From Acidovorax sp. SRB_14 (GTDB lineage Bacteria > Pseudomonadota > Gammaproteobacteria > Burkholderiales > Burkholderiaceae_C): DNA of 64,000 nucleotides. The stretch is taken from the NCBI RefSeq assembly GCF_012932145.1, contig NZ_MWOK01000001.1, positions 1 to 64,000 of the forward strand, given 5' to 3'. The translations under genes and the position numbers were made by a program. The notes under the pieces were generated by a model. It ran no database searches. It was not told the DNA's origin and saw nothing but the letters and a program-made list of their open reading frames with translations. Of the stretch, positions 1-14,718 are shown in pieces; position 1 is the stretch's first letter; every line of letters starts with the position of its first letter.

Positions 1-2166
1 CACAGCGGCGGCCACCGCCGCGCCGGCGCGCAACAGCAGCGGCCCAGGCTCGACGCCCACGTCCGGCTTGGCGAAGGAGCCGCGCACATACAGCGGGGTG
101 CGCAGCGAAAAGAATTTCCACTGGAGCGACTCGGGCTTGACGCGCAGGTCGATGTGCTCGCGCGCCAGGTCCACCGTGCCGACCGCCTCGACGATGGCTT
201 CCTCGGTGCTGAGCTTGGCGGTGCGCGTTTGCGCCATGCCTTGCTTGACGGCCAGGTCGGCCACCGCGCAGCGCAGGTGCACTTCGCGCGTTTCGCCAAA
301 CAGCTTGGCGAAGACGATGCTGCCCACGTTGAGCGCGGCCATGTCCAGCAGCTGCTTGCTCAGCGTCCCATCGCGCACATACAGCCGCGCTTCGCCCGAG
401 CTGCTGCCCAGCATCTGGCCCACCGAATGGCCCTGGCCGCTGAGCGCAAAGGCGCCGTCCATGCGGCCCAGGCTCTTTTGCATGCGCTCCACCTTCGGGA
501 ACAGCGCCGAGAGCTGCAGCCCATCCACCGTGGCGCGCACCTGCGCCTTGAGCGGGTCCTGGCGGCTGTCGAGCACCACCTGCGCATCGATCTTGCCGCG
601 CGCCACGCCAAAGCGCAGCGGTTCGAGCGTGAGCCGCGCGTTGTTGAGCACGGCATGCACGCTAAGGTTCTCGAGGGGCAGGTGGTCCGATTCGATGATT
701 TTCTGGCCATCAAACACAATGTCCAGGTCCATCGCATTCCAGCGCTCCGTGGCAAATTTCTTGCTGGGCAATACCTTGCCGGGCGGCGGAGGCGGCGTGT
801 TCTTGGCGGGAGCGCCTGCGGGCGTTCCCAGCACCGGACCCAGGTCGGCCAGGCGCAGGGTGTTCGAATACACTTGGCCCCGCAGTTGCGGGCGCGGCTT
901 GCCCGAGGTGTATGTCAGGTGCCCGTGCAAGTCGCTTTTGCCCAGGCTGCCATGGAAGTCCTGGTAATCCCAGGTGGCGCGCTCCGGTGTCAGGTTGCCC
1001 ACCAGACGGCCATTGGTCTGGTACGGCGGGGTGTTGGGCAGCACCAGTCCGGTGAGCGCATACAGGTCGGCCATGGTCGCACCGGCCAGCAGCACCCGCA
1101 GGTCCATCCCGGCCAGGGCCGTGGGGTTGGTCAACGTGCCCTCCACCTCGGCCCGCGTATCGCCCGCGCGCGCGCTGAACTGCACCGGGAAGTCGAGGAC
1201 CTTGTTGCGCAAGCTCAACAGATCGCCCGCCTTGCCTTGGCCCTCCAGATCGGCCTTGGCAAAGCGCCCGCGGACCTTGAATTGCACGCCGTAGCGCGCG
1301 GCGCCCTGGGCAGGCGGGGCGCCGGCTTCTGCGCCGGGGGCAGGGCCGCCGCCCGCCCCTGCCTGAGCGTTGGCGCCGGCTGGGGATGCGGGCGCTTCAG
1401 CGATGGTGGCCACCTGGGCGCGCAGCGCCAGGTCCTTGAGGCCATCGGCATAGGCGATCTGTCCTTCGCTCACCTGCAATTGATCGACCGTGACGTTCCA
1501 GGGGTTGGCGCTTTGCGGGGGCGCATGGCGCGGTGTGAAGGTCCAGTTGTTGCGGCCATCCGCCAGGCGCGCCAGGGCCACGTCGGGCGCGCTCAGCTCC
1601 ACCGTGCCCAAGGCGAGCGTGCGTTTGAGCAGCGGCAGCAGCCGCAGCGATGCGCTGGCCTCCGCCGCCGTGGCCATCGGTGGCGCCGTGTCTGCGGCCG
1701 TGTCGGCCGGCACCGGCGGGGCAGCCGCCGCCCCGCGTGGCACCCCTTCGCCGCGCGCCGGGGCGGCCTCGGCCAGCGTGGGCGGCGCGGCGCGCGCATC
1801 GGCGGGGTCGAGCGCCCCCTGCCTGCCCAAGTCGGCGCGGTTGCCCAGCACCAGCTGTTTGGCATGCACGGTCACGCCCGGTATCCAGCGCTGCCACCCG
1901 GGCTCGAGCGGCTGGGGCCATTGCCACTGGGCCGTCAGGTCGCCTTCGATGGCAAAGTGGCGGCCGGTGGTGTCGCTGACTTTGGCGTTGATCCAGGGGC
2001 GCGCACGGTTCCAGTCCCATTGCGACAGCACGACCAGCACCACGGCCAGGAGCACCAGCACGGCAGCCACGGTGCCCAGCACCCAGCGGAGGGCACGGTG
2101 GGGCGGCCGCGCGGAAGCAGCAGGGGCGCTCGGGGGCGGAGCAGGTGTCGGGGTGGCGTGGGGCAT
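1..2166 (-). CDS. AsmA family protein (3' end outside the window)
   Basis: This is the first 722 codons of a large envelope protein; no stop codon occurs before the window edge. A single N-terminal membrane segment lies at about residues 24-47, followed by the typical AsmA opening RPWINAKVSDTTGRHFAIEG. The rest is a long domain poor in Cys and rich in alternating hydrophobic residues. The last visible part, VRGSFAKPDVGVEPGPLLLR, is also typical of AsmA C-terminal regions. AsmA-like proteins are inner-membrane-anchored periplasmic proteins linked to outer-membrane biogenesis and lipid transfer. That role is family knowledge, not shown here. An Ala/Pro-rich insert lies at about residues 125-165. 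The start is the ATG before PHATPTPAP; no strong ribosome binding site is visible. Confidence 0.85.
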   Translation of the reverse strand, partial: MPHATPTPAPPPSAPAASARPPHRALRWVLGTVAAVLVLLAVVLVVLSQWDWNRARPWINAKVSDTTGRHFAIEGDLTAQWQWPQPLEPGWQRWIPGVTVHAKQLVLGNRADLGRQGALDPADARAAPPTLAEAAPARGEGVPRGAAAAPPVPADTAADTAPPMATAAEASASLRLLPLLKRTLALGTVELSAPDVALARLADGRNNWTFTPRHAPPQSANPWNVTVDQLQVSEGQIAYADGLKDLALRAQVATIAEAPASPAGANAQAGAGGGPAPGAEAGAPPAQGAARYGVQFKVRGRFAKADLEGQGKAGDLLSLRNKVLDFPVQFSARAGDTRAEVEGTLTNPTALAGMDLRVLLAGATMADLYALTGLVLPNTPPYQTNGRLVGNLTPERATWDYQDFHGSLGKSDLHGHLTYTSGKPRPQLRGQVYSNTLRLADLGPVLGTPAGAPAKNTPPPPPGKVLPSKKFATERWNAMDLDIVFDGQKIIESDHLPLENLSVHAVLNNARLTLEPLRFGVARGKIDAQVVLDSRQDPLKAQVRATVDGLQLSALFPKVERMQKSLGRMDGAFALSGQGHSVGQMLGSSSGEARLYVRDGTLSKQLLDMAALNVGSIVFAKLFGETREVHLRCAVADLAVKQGMAQTRTAKLSTEEAIVEAVGTVDLAREHIDLRVKPESLQWKFFSLRTPLYVRGSFAKPDVGVEPGPLLLRAGAAVAAAV

Positions 2167-2396
2167 GGGCAGGGAGAGGAGGGCACAAAAGCTGATGGCG
2201 GCCATGCTAGCCCGTGACGCACGGCGGCAGAAGGCCTGCTGCGGCGGCCGGGCCGCATTGGCGCGCTTGTCCTACAACATGCACAACGCGCTGGCACGGG
2301 GCGGGTATCGATGCCTGGCGCAGCACGGGTGCTACCGCAGCAGCGAACCTCCAGCCGTCTGCGCCCGGAAAGGCCGGGCTTCTAGAATCAAGGTCA

Positions 2397-3311
2397 ATGC
2401 ACAACCCGAGCCACCCCTTTGTTTTGCCCATGCGCGATGGCGTCTCCGCCAGCTGTGTGGCCCTGCCGCCGACCGGGCACGGCAACATGCTGGATTTTTT
2501 GGACGAACGTTTGCCGCGCGTCGGGCGCGAACAGTGGCGCCTGCGCATGGCCGCGGCCGAGGTGGTGGACGAGCGTGGCACCCAGGTGACGCCCGAGCGG
2601 GCTTTCGAGCCCGGCCTGCGCCTGTACTACTACCGCAGCCTGCCTGCCGAGCCGCCGCTGCCGTTTGACGAAACCATCGTCTACCAGGACGATCACCTGC
2701 TGGTGGCCGACAAACCGCATTTCATGCCGGTCACCCCGTCCGGCCCCTACCTGCACCAGACGCTGCTGGTGCGGCTCAAACAGCGCCTGGGTTTGCCCGC
2801 GCTGGTGCCCCTGCATCGCATTGACCGCGACACCGCCGGGCTGGTGCTGTTCTCGGTGCAGCGCAGCACGCGCGGCACCTACCACAGCCTGTTTCGCGAC
2901 CGTTTGATGACCAAGCACTACGAAGCGGTAGCGCCTTGGCGTGGCGATGTCGATTTTCCGCGCGAGCACCGCAGCTGCATGCAAGAGGGGGCCGAATTTT
3001 TTCGCATGCAGGAGGTCCGCGGCGAGCCCAATACCCTGACACGCATGCAGGTGCTGGAGGTGGCGGGCGCGTGGGCCCGCTACCGGCTCTCGCCTGTGAC
3101 GGGCAAGCGCCACCAGCTGCGGGTGCACATGGCGGCGCTGGGCTTGCCGCTGCGCCACGATGCGTTCTATCCCGTGGTCAACGATCCTCCGGCAGGCGAT
3201 TTTTCGCGCCCGCTGCAGCTGTTGGCGAAAACACTGGAATTCACCGACCCGCTCACGGGCCAGGCGCGTTGCTTCGAGAGCGCGCGCGAACTGCTGCCGC
3301 TGCCCGGATGA
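2397..3311 (+). CDS. RluA-family 23S rRNA/tRNA pseudouridine synthase
   Basis: The 304-residue protein carries the RluA catalytic signature HRIDRDTAGLVL at about residues 140-151; its Asp is the family's catalytic residue. It also has the downstream motif TGKRHQLRVHMAALG at about residues 238-252. It should isomerise uridine to pseudouridine in a structured RNA. Which RNA cannot be told from sequence. The N-terminal 85 residues could form a small S4-like or specificity part (LDFLDERLPRV). The ATG at 2397 is chosen because conserved sequence begins soon after it; an upstream in-frame extension to 2214 lacks family similarity. The gene stands alone between the divergent AsmA-like gene and a receiver gene. 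Confidence 0.85.
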   Translation: MHNPSHPFVLPMRDGVSASCVALPPTGHGNMLDFLDERLPRVGREQWRLRMAAAEVVDERGTQVTPERAFEPGLRLYYYRSLPAEPPLPFDETIVYQDDHLLVADKPHFMPVTPSGPYLHQTLLVRLKQRLGLPALVPLHRIDRDTAGLVLFSVQRSTRGTYHSLFRDRLMTKHYEAVAPWRGDVDFPREHRSCMQEGAEFFRMQEVRGEPNTLTRMQVLEVAGAWARYRLSPVTGKRHQLRVHMAALGLPLRHDAFYPVVNDPPAGDFSRPLQLLAKTLEFTDPLTGQARCFESARELLPLPG

Positions 3312-3462
3312 GCGCGCGCCACCCGCCAACGCAGTGCCCGGCCATTTGTCCTACAAGGCCGCATCGGGTTTTGAACGAAGATGCCGGCTCTGCCGCCAGA
3401 GGGTTGCTGCGCATCCATGCGGCTCCCGGTTGGCCTGTTCAACGCATCTGAGAAAGGTTCCC

Positions 3463-3834
3463 TTGCGCATCCTGTACGTCGAAGACAACGAGGAACTCAG
3501 AGAGACCATCGGCATGCTGATGGAGCTGGAAGGGCGCTTCATCACCAAGTGCGCGACCGCAGAGGCTGCCCTGGAGCTGGAAACCCAAGAAACGTTCGAT
3601 GTCTTGGTCACCGATGTGAGTTTGCCGGGCATGTCTGGCACGGACCTGGCACGCAAGGTGCTGGCCAAAGACCCGACCCGCTGGGTGGTGCTGTGCTCGG
3701 GTTACCAATTCGGCGCTGCGCTTTCGTCTCTGGGGCCGCGCGTGCGGGCCTTGGTCAAACCCTTCGAACTGGAAGACCTGGACGCCTTGCTTGCCGAGAT
3801 CGGCGCTACCCTAAAAACCACCCCTGCCGTCTGA
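3463..3834 (+). CDS. stand-alone response regulator receiver (REC) protein
   Basis: The protein has 123 residues and is a single receiver domain with no output domain. Visible receiver features are the acidic pair in YVEDNEELRET, the phospho-acceptor Asp in VLVTDVSLPGMSG (about residue 49), and the conserved Lys in ALVKPFELEDLDALL. The start is a TTG at 3463 preceded by GAGAAAGG at about 6 nt; no ATG fits. The gene faces the signalling operon at 3811-9926, and its last 24 nt overlap the 3' end of the receiver-kinase gene on the other strand. It is probably a phospho-partner of those kinases, which is inference from position. Confidence 0.85.
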   Translation: MRILYVEDNEELRETIGMLMELEGRFITKCATAEAALELETQETFDVLVTDVSLPGMSGTDLARKVLAKDPTRWVVLCSGYQFGAALSSLGPRVRALVKPFELEDLDALLAEIGATLKTTPAV

Positions 3835-4971
3835 TTCGCACGCTATCCGGGGCAATTGCACCCGGAACGTTGTGCGTGCGTCACCGGAGGACGCCTCGAT
3901 GGTCCCGCCGTGCGCCAGCACGATCTGCTGGGCGATGTACAGCCCCAGGCCCAGGCCTTGGTGGCGACCGGGCTGGTGGATGCGCTCGCGAAACGGGTTG
4001 AACAAATGCGCCATCAGGCTCTCGGCAATGGCGCCTTCGTTGTCCACGGTCAACACCACGTGGTGTGCTGCGGTGCCGTCTGCCGTGACCTGCACCGCAG
4101 TGCCGGTGACACCATGCTGCAGCGCGTTGCCGATGAGGTTCGAAGCCACCTGCAGCATGCGCTCGCTGTCCCATACACCGGCGAGGTCACCGCGCGCAGC
4201 CACTTCGATGCGGCGGCCGGTGCCGCCCTCGCGCAGTTCCTGGGCTGCGCGGCCCACGAGGGTGTCGAGCGACGCCGGGCCCCGCTTGAGCGGCATGCTG
4301 CCGGCCTGGCGAACGCGTGCCACGTCCAGCAGGTCTTCGATCATCTGGCCCATGCGCCGGCCACTGCTCTGTATCTGCTGGGCCAGGGCGAGCAGCTTAT
4401 CCGGGTCGGCCAGCGGGCGTTGCAGGGCCATGGCGCCCGTCAAAATGGCCGTCAACGGATTGCGCAGGTCATGGCTGAGCACGGCCATGTACATCTCGTT
4501 GAGGCGCAGGCTTTCGGTGCGTTCCTGCAATTCGTGGGCCAGTGCGCGTTTTTGCCGGTGCAGTTCGAAAAAAATGTTGGCCTTGTTGACCAGCGCATGC
4601 GTGTCGATCGGTTTGTAGAGGAAGTCCACGGCGCCGGTTTCATAGCCCTTGAACTGCCAGTTCTGGTCGCGCGATCCGGCCGTCATGAAGATCAACGGCA
4701 CGTGGCGCGTGCGTTCGCTGCCGCGGATCAGTTCTGCCAGCTCGAAGCCATTCATCTCGGGCATTTGCACATCGAGCAGGGCCAGTGCCACGTCGTTGTG
4801 CTGCAGCAGCAGTTCCAGGGCTTCGGAGCCGCAGCTGGCCTTGAGGATCTCGATGTCGCTGCGTTGCAGCACGGCTTCGAGCGCCGTGAGGTTTTCTTCG
4901 GTGTCATCGACCAGCAGGCATTTGACCCGCGGAGACGGGGGTGCTGCCGGTTCCGCGCTGCGGTATGTCAC
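3811..4971 (-). CDS. response regulator receiver fused to a sensor histidine kinase
   Basis: The 386-residue cytosolic protein begins with a receiver domain (about 17-135: CLLVDDTEENL, Asp in ALALLDVQMPEMNGF, Lys in DFLYKPID). A short coiled linker follows, then a HisKA domain with the phospho-acceptor His in VLSHDLRNPLTAI (about residue 166). A HATPase domain at about 215-380 has N-box NLIGNALQHG and G-box GLGLGLYIAQQ. The REC-first order is typical of kinases that integrate a signal from another kinase. The start is a GTG whose GTGA overlaps the stop of the upstream cheB gene, so translation is probably coupled. It is the last gene of the operon and overlaps the convergent receiver gene. 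Confidence 0.88.
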   Translation of the reverse strand: MTYRSAEPAAPPSPRVKCLLVDDTEENLTALEAVLQRSDIEILKASCGSEALELLLQHNDVALALLDVQMPEMNGFELAELIRGSERTRHVPLIFMTAGSRDQNWQFKGYETGAVDFLYKPIDTHALVNKANIFFELHRQKRALAHELQERTESLRLNEMYMAVLSHDLRNPLTAILTGAMALQRPLADPDKLLALAQQIQSSGRRMGQMIEDLLDVARVRQAGSMPLKRGPASLDTLVGRAAQELREGGTGRRIEVAARGDLAGVWDSERMLQVASNLIGNALQHGVTGTAVQVTADGTAAHHVVLTVDNEGAIAESLMAHLFNPFRERIHQPGRHQGLGLGLYIAQQIVLAHGGTIEASSGDARTTFRVQLPRIACESDGRGGF

Positions 4972-5567
4972 AGGCTTCCCTCCAGATGCAAAGACGTCAA
5001 CAGCGCCGCAATGGCTTGCGGCTCCAAGGCCTGGCTCGCCGCGGTGCGTTGCAGCGCGGCCTCGGGCATGGTGCGCATGGGCGCGCTGGCAGGGGCTTGC
5101 ACCAGGGCCAGTCCGCCGCCGCCGTGCACTGCAGCAAGGCCGCGCGCGCCGTCCTCGTTGGCGCCCGAGAGCACGATGCCGATGAGCTGTCGCGCATAGA
5201 TGTCGGCAGCCGACTCGAACAGCACATCGATCGAAGGGCGGGAATAGTGCACAGGCGCATCGACCGACAAGGCCAGGGCTGGCCCGGTGTCCACCAGCAA
5301 ATGGTAGTCCGGCGGTGCAAAGTACAGCGTTCCGGGCGCAATGGGCTCTTTGTCCTGGGCCTCGCGCAGCGGCAAGGCGCAGCGCCCTTGAAAAATGGTG
5401 CACAGCAGGCTGGGACGCTCGCGCGGCAGGTGCAGAACGACCAGCAGGGATGCGCGCAATGTCGCCGGCAGTGCGGGCAGCAAGATGCCCAGCGCCTCGA
5501 CACTGCCTGCGGAGCCACCGATGACAATGGCCTTGAACGCAGAATCAGATGGCAATCGGGGGATCAC
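4968..5567 (-). CDS. CheB-type protein-glutamate methylesterase (catalytic domain only)
   Basis: The 199-residue protein is a CheB catalytic domain without an N-terminal receiver. The expected triad is visible: Ser in VIGGSAGSVEAL (about residue 20), His in VVLHLPRERPS, and Asp in VLSGANEDGARGL. CheB enzymes remove methyl esters from glutamates of chemoreceptors. The stretch LYFAPPDYHLLVD is the usual CheB mid-domain. Start and stop both lie in GTGA four-base overlaps with cheR upstream and the receiver-kinase downstream, so the genes are co-translated. There is no CheA, CheW or receptor gene nearby. The methylated target may therefore be the hybrid kinase or a distant receptor, which is open. 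Confidence 0.88.
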   Translation of the reverse strand: MIPRLPSDSAFKAIVIGGSAGSVEALGILLPALPATLRASLLVVLHLPRERPSLLCTIFQGRCALPLREAQDKEPIAPGTLYFAPPDYHLLVDTGPALALSVDAPVHYSRPSIDVLFESAADIYARQLIGIVLSGANEDGARGLAAVHGGGGLALVQAPASAPMRTMPEAALQRTAASQALEPQAIAALLTSLHLEGSL

Positions 5568-6400
5568 AGCACAGCCTTCTTTTGGTAAATGCGGTCTTTC
5601 GGCACGAAGTTGTCGAACGCAGCTGCATGCGATGAAAAAAGCAGCGACTCCTTGGAGCCCAGCCCCAGAAATCCCTTGCGGCACAGCGCGTCCTTGAAGA
5701 GCCCCAGGGCACGGTCTTGCAAGTCGCGGTCAAAGTAGATCAACACATTGCGGCACGACACCAGGTGCACTTCTGAAAAGACGCTGTCGGTGGCCAGGCT
5801 GTGGTCTGAAAAGACCATGTGCCGGCGCAGGGACTTGTCGAACACGACCCGGCCGTAGGCGGCGCTGTAATGGTCGGACAGCGAGGAGCGCGCGCCCGAG
5901 CGCACATGGTTTTCGGCGCAGGCCGGAATGCGCGCAATGTCATAGACGCCGGCTTCGGCCTTCTTGAGGGCCGCGGGGTTGATGTCGGTCGCGTAGATGA
6001 GGGAGCGCTCCAACAGGCCTTCTTCGCGCAGCAGGATGGCCAGGGAATAGACCTCTTCGCCCGCACTGCAGCCGGCCACCCAGACCTTGAGCGAAGGGTA
6101 GGTGCGCAACAGCGGCACCACCTGCTCGCGCAAGGCGCGGAAATAGCCGGGGTCGCGGAACATCTCGCTCACCTGGACCGTGAGGTATTCGAGCAGCGCG
6201 GGAAAGGTCTCGCGGTCGTGTAAAACGCTGTCCTGCAATTGTGAGACGGTCTTGCAGCCGAAATGGACCAAGGCGGCCTGCAGGCGCCGCTTGAGCGAGG
6301 CCTGTGCGTAGCCGCGAAAGTCGAAATGGTACTTGTAGTAGATCGCATCGATCAGCAGGCGCTGCTCGATGTCGAGGGTGGTCGTTTTGCGGTGCGGCAA
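5564..6400 (-). CDS. CheR-type protein-glutamate methyltransferase
   Basis: The 278-residue protein matches CheR. It has an alpha-helical N-terminal domain (FDFRGYAQASLKRRL, about 27-41) followed by an S-adenosylmethionine-binding domain with VWVAGCSAGEEVYSLAILL (about 107-125). Later motifs are IYATDINPAALKKAEAGVY and VSCRNVLIYFD, all usual in CheR. It would transfer methyl groups to receptor glutamates, opposing the neighbouring CheB. The first in-frame start is TTG at 6400 with AGGAAGAG about 6 nt upstream, 13 nt after the hybrid kinase stop. Its stop overlaps the cheB GTG start. The gene order kinase, cheR, cheB, receiver-kinase suggests methylation-tuned kinase signalling. Confidence 0.88.
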   Translation of the reverse strand: MPHRKTTTLDIEQRLLIDAIYYKYHFDFRGYAQASLKRRLQAALVHFGCKTVSQLQDSVLHDRETFPALLEYLTVQVSEMFRDPGYFRALREQVVPLLRTYPSLKVWVAGCSAGEEVYSLAILLREEGLLERSLIYATDINPAALKKAEAGVYDIARIPACAENHVRSGARSSLSDHYSAAYGRVVFDKSLRRHMVFSDHSLATDSVFSEVHLVSCRNVLIYFDRDLQDRALGLFKDALCRKGFLGLGSKESLLFSSHAAAFDNFVPKDRIYQKKAVL

Positions 6401-6413
6401 TGCGCTCTTCCTG

Positions 6414-9926
<3,513 letters not shown>

Positions 9927-10101
9927 TCAAAGATCAGGTGGATCGGACGCGGTGGCAAGCGGTCGATTCTGTCAGAGTGCGTGCGCCTGGTGCCGCGGGC
10001 GTTGGAACACCGGGGCCTGGGCCACTTCAAAGGGCTGCGGTCTGCGGCTGCGGGAGGGGCCGCAGCCAGTGGCCCCCGATCGGGGCACGCAGCGCAAAAA
10101 C

Positions 10102-10175
10102 TGGAGCGGGTGATGGGAATCGAACCCACGTTATTTGCTTGGGAAGCAAGAGTCCTGCCATTGAACGACACCCGC
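10102..10175 (-). tRNA. tRNA-Gly, anticodon CCC
   Basis: The 74-nt sequence folds as a full cloverleaf. The acceptor stem is GCGGGUG/CACCCGC and the D stem GUUC/GGAC. The anticodon loop UUCCCAA gives anticodon CCC, and the T arm is GUGGG-UUCGAUU-CCCAU. The terminal CCA is encoded. The anticodon stem has a mismatch at its outer pair. It decodes the glycine codon GGG. Confidence 0.93.
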
Positions 10176-10185
10176 GAAGCTGCGG

Positions 10186-10216
10186 ATTATAGGCACCCTG
10201 CGCCCGCCGGAGTGAA
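10186..10216 (-). promoter_or_regulatory. probable promoter of tRNA-Gly
   Basis: On the minus strand a perfect TATAAT (10191-10186) lies 10 nt before the tRNA 5' end. A TTCACT hexamer (10216-10211) sits 19 nt upstream of it. The -10 is convincing; the -35 is weak and the spacing long. Confidence 0.5.
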
Positions 10217-10306
10217 GCCCGTCGGCCCAGGGTTTGCCCAAGGGTGCGTCTTTTGCGCACCCTGCCGCCGCGGACTGGCTGGCGGGGATGCGCGAAATGC
10301 GAAGTG

Positions 10307-10355
10307 TTTTTTTACTCCAGGGTTTATGAATAAAGCGCTGAAAGCTATCAAAAGC
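10307..10355 (+). repeat. dispersed Comamonadaceae-type repeat, copy 1
   Basis: The copy holds the right part well (AAGCGCTGAAAGCTATCAAA) and the left part in degenerate form (TTTTTTACTCCAG). It lies between tRNA-Gly and the 3' end of the gabD-like gene. Ten related copies occur in the window. Confidence 0.7.
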
Positions 10356-10368
10356 AGAGCGGTTCAGT

Positions 10369-11856
10369 CTATTTTTGGATGTCGCCCAGGCACAGGTACT
10401 TGATCTCGACATAGTCGTCCATGCCGTGGTGCGAGCCTTCGCGCCCGAGGCCCGACTGCTTGACGCCGCCGAACGGCACATGCTCGGTCGCCAGGATGCC
10501 GACATTGATGCCCACCATGCCGTATTCGAGCGCTTCGGCCACGCGGAAGATGCGGCCCACGTCGCGGCTGTAGAAGTAGCTCGCCAGGCCGAACTCGGTG
10601 GCGTTTGCCGCATCAATGGCCTCCTGCTCGGTCTTGAACTGGAACACGGGAGCGAACGGGCCGAAGGTTTCCTCGCGCGCGCACAGCATGTCGGGCGTGG
10701 CGTGCGCCAGCACCGTGGGCTCGAAGAACTGGCCGCTGCCCAGCGTGGACAGGCGCTTGCCGCCCGCCACCACGCGGCCGCCCCTGGCCACGGCGTCATC
10801 CAGATGGCGCTGCACCTTCTCGAGCGCCGCTTCCTCGATCAGCGGGCCCTGGTTCACGCCTTCGTCAAAGCCGTTGCCGACTTTGGCGGTCTTGACCTTG
10901 GCCGCGAACTTGGCGATGAATTGGTCGTAGACGCCTTCCTGCACGTAGAAGCGGTTGGTGCACACGCAGGTCTGGCCCGCATTGCGGTACTTGCTGGCAA
11001 AGGCGCCTTCGACGGCGGAGTCGATGTCGGCATCGTCGAACACGATGAAGGGTGCGTTGCCGCCAAGTTCCAGGCTCATTTTCTTGACCGTGGGCGCCGA
11101 CTGGGCCATCAGGATGCGGCCGACTTCGGTGCTGCCCGTGAAGCTGATGTGGCGCACCACGTCGCTGGCGCACAGCACCTTGCCGATGGCGATCGAGTGG
11201 GCCGCGTCGGCGCTGAGCATGTTGAGCACGCCGGCCGGGATGCCCGCGCGCACGGCCAGCTCGGCGGCGGCCAGGGCCGTGAGCGGCGTGAGTTCGGCCG
11301 GCTTGATGACGACGGGGCAGCCGGCGGCCAGCGCGGGCGCCACCTTGCGCGTGATCATGGCCAGCGGGAAGTTCCACGGCGTGATGGCCGCGCACACGCC
11401 GATCGGCGCTTTCAGCACCATCAGGCGGCGGTTGTTGTCGAACTGCGGCAGGGTCTCGCCGTTGACGCGCTTGGCCTCTTCGGCAAACCACTCGACGAAG
11501 CTCGCGCCGTAGGCCACTTCGCCCTTGGCCTCAGGGAAAGGCTTGCCCTGCTCGGCGGTCATGATGCGGGCGAGGTCGTCCTGGTTCGCCATCAGCAGGT
11601 CGAACCACTGGCGCAGGAGGATGCTGCGCTCCTTGGCAGTCTTGGCGCGCCAGGCCGGCCAGGCGGCGTTGGCGGCAGCAATGGCGGCCTCGGCCTCGGC
11701 GCCGCCCAGGTTGGCCACGTCGGCCAACTTCAAGCCGGTGGCCGGGTCGTGCACGGCGAAGCGGCTGGCGCCCGCGACCCACTGGCCGTTGATGAGCGCG
11801 TCGGTCTTGAGCAGGCTGGGGTCTTTGAGCTGGGCGAGGGGGGACGTGGTGGGCAT
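10369..11856 (-). CDS. gabD: NAD(P)-dependent succinate-semialdehyde dehydrogenase
   Basis: The 495-residue aldehyde dehydrogenase oxidises succinate semialdehyde to succinate in the 4-aminobutyrate pathway, judging by close resemblance to GabD. Visible motifs are [14 protein letters not shown], the cofactor-site FTGSTEVGR (about 239-247), the general-base [13 protein letters not shown] (about 263-275) and the catalytic Cys in [14 protein letters not shown] (about residue 297). [15 protein letters not shown] lies near the C-terminus. The length equals that of E. coli GabD within a few residues. The ATG at 11856 has GGAG about 9 nt upstream and begins the conserved part; an extension to 11892 is possible but unlikely. 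No gabT is adjacent, so a related semialdehyde substrate is possible. Confidence 0.85.
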   Translation of the reverse strand: MPTTSPLAQLKDPSLLKTDALINGQWVAGASRFAVHDPATGLKLADVANLGGAEAEAAIAAANAAWPAWRAKTAKERSILLRQWFDLLMANQDDLARIMTAEQGKPFPEAKGEVAYGASFVEWFAEEAKRVNGETLPQFDNNRRLMVLKAPIGVCAAITPWNFPLAMITRKVAPALAAGCPVVIKPAELTPLTALAAAELAVRAGIPAGVLNMLSADAAHSIAIGKVLCASDVVRHISFTGSTEVGRILMAQSAPTVKKMSLELGGNAPFIVFDDADIDSAVEGAFASKYRNAGQTCVCTNRFYVQEGVYDQFIAKFAAKVKTAKVGNGFDEGVNQGPLIEEAALEKVQRHLDDAVARGGRVVAGGKRLSTLGSGQFFEPTVLAHATPDMLCAREETFGPFAPVFQFKTEQEAIDAANATEFGLASYFYSRDVGRIFRVAEALEYGMVGINVGILATEHVPFGGVKQSGLGREGSHHGMDDYVEIKYLCLGDIQK

Positions 11857-11946
11857 TGCGTGGGCTCCGCGATAAAGAGGAAACAAGCCCATGAGGATAG
11901 CTTTTCAGGCCCCCGCGTACAGCAGCCTGGGCGACAGGGCCAAACC

Positions 11947-11952
11947 TATAAT
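11947..11952 (+). promoter_or_regulatory. probable -10 box of alaS
   Basis: A perfect TATAAT lies 52 nt before the alaS start codon. No good -35 hexamer is visible at 16-18 nt upstream; GCGACAG at 11931 is the nearest weak candidate. Confidence 0.4.
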
Positions 11953-12003
11953 CTGCGGTTGCCCCCGAGCCTGCCGGCCCCGTGCACACCATATCTACAC
12001 ACC

Positions 12004-14631
<2,628 letters not shown>

Positions 14632-14636
14632 AAGGA

Positions 14637-14695
14637 GCGGGGCGCTCGCGCCCCGCTGTGGTTGAAGCACCCGGTGTGGGCCGGGTGCTTTTTTT
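14637..14695 (+). terminator. intrinsic terminator of alaS, two hairpins
   Basis: A first hairpin GCGGGGCG-CTCG-CGCCCCGC (14637-14656) starts 5 nt after the stop codon. A second GC-rich stem, AAGCACCCGG...CCGGGTGCTT (14666-14690), runs directly into a tract of seven T residues. The second one is a textbook Rho-independent terminator. Confidence 0.85.
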
Positions 14696-14718
14696 GTGCC
14701 CGCAGCACAGGCGGAAGA

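Noticed and set aside
154-2217. Long plus-strand open frame of 687 codons
   Set aside because: It is antisense to the AsmA-like gene; its translation is Gln/Arg/His-rich without any known motif, typical of GC-rich shadow frames.
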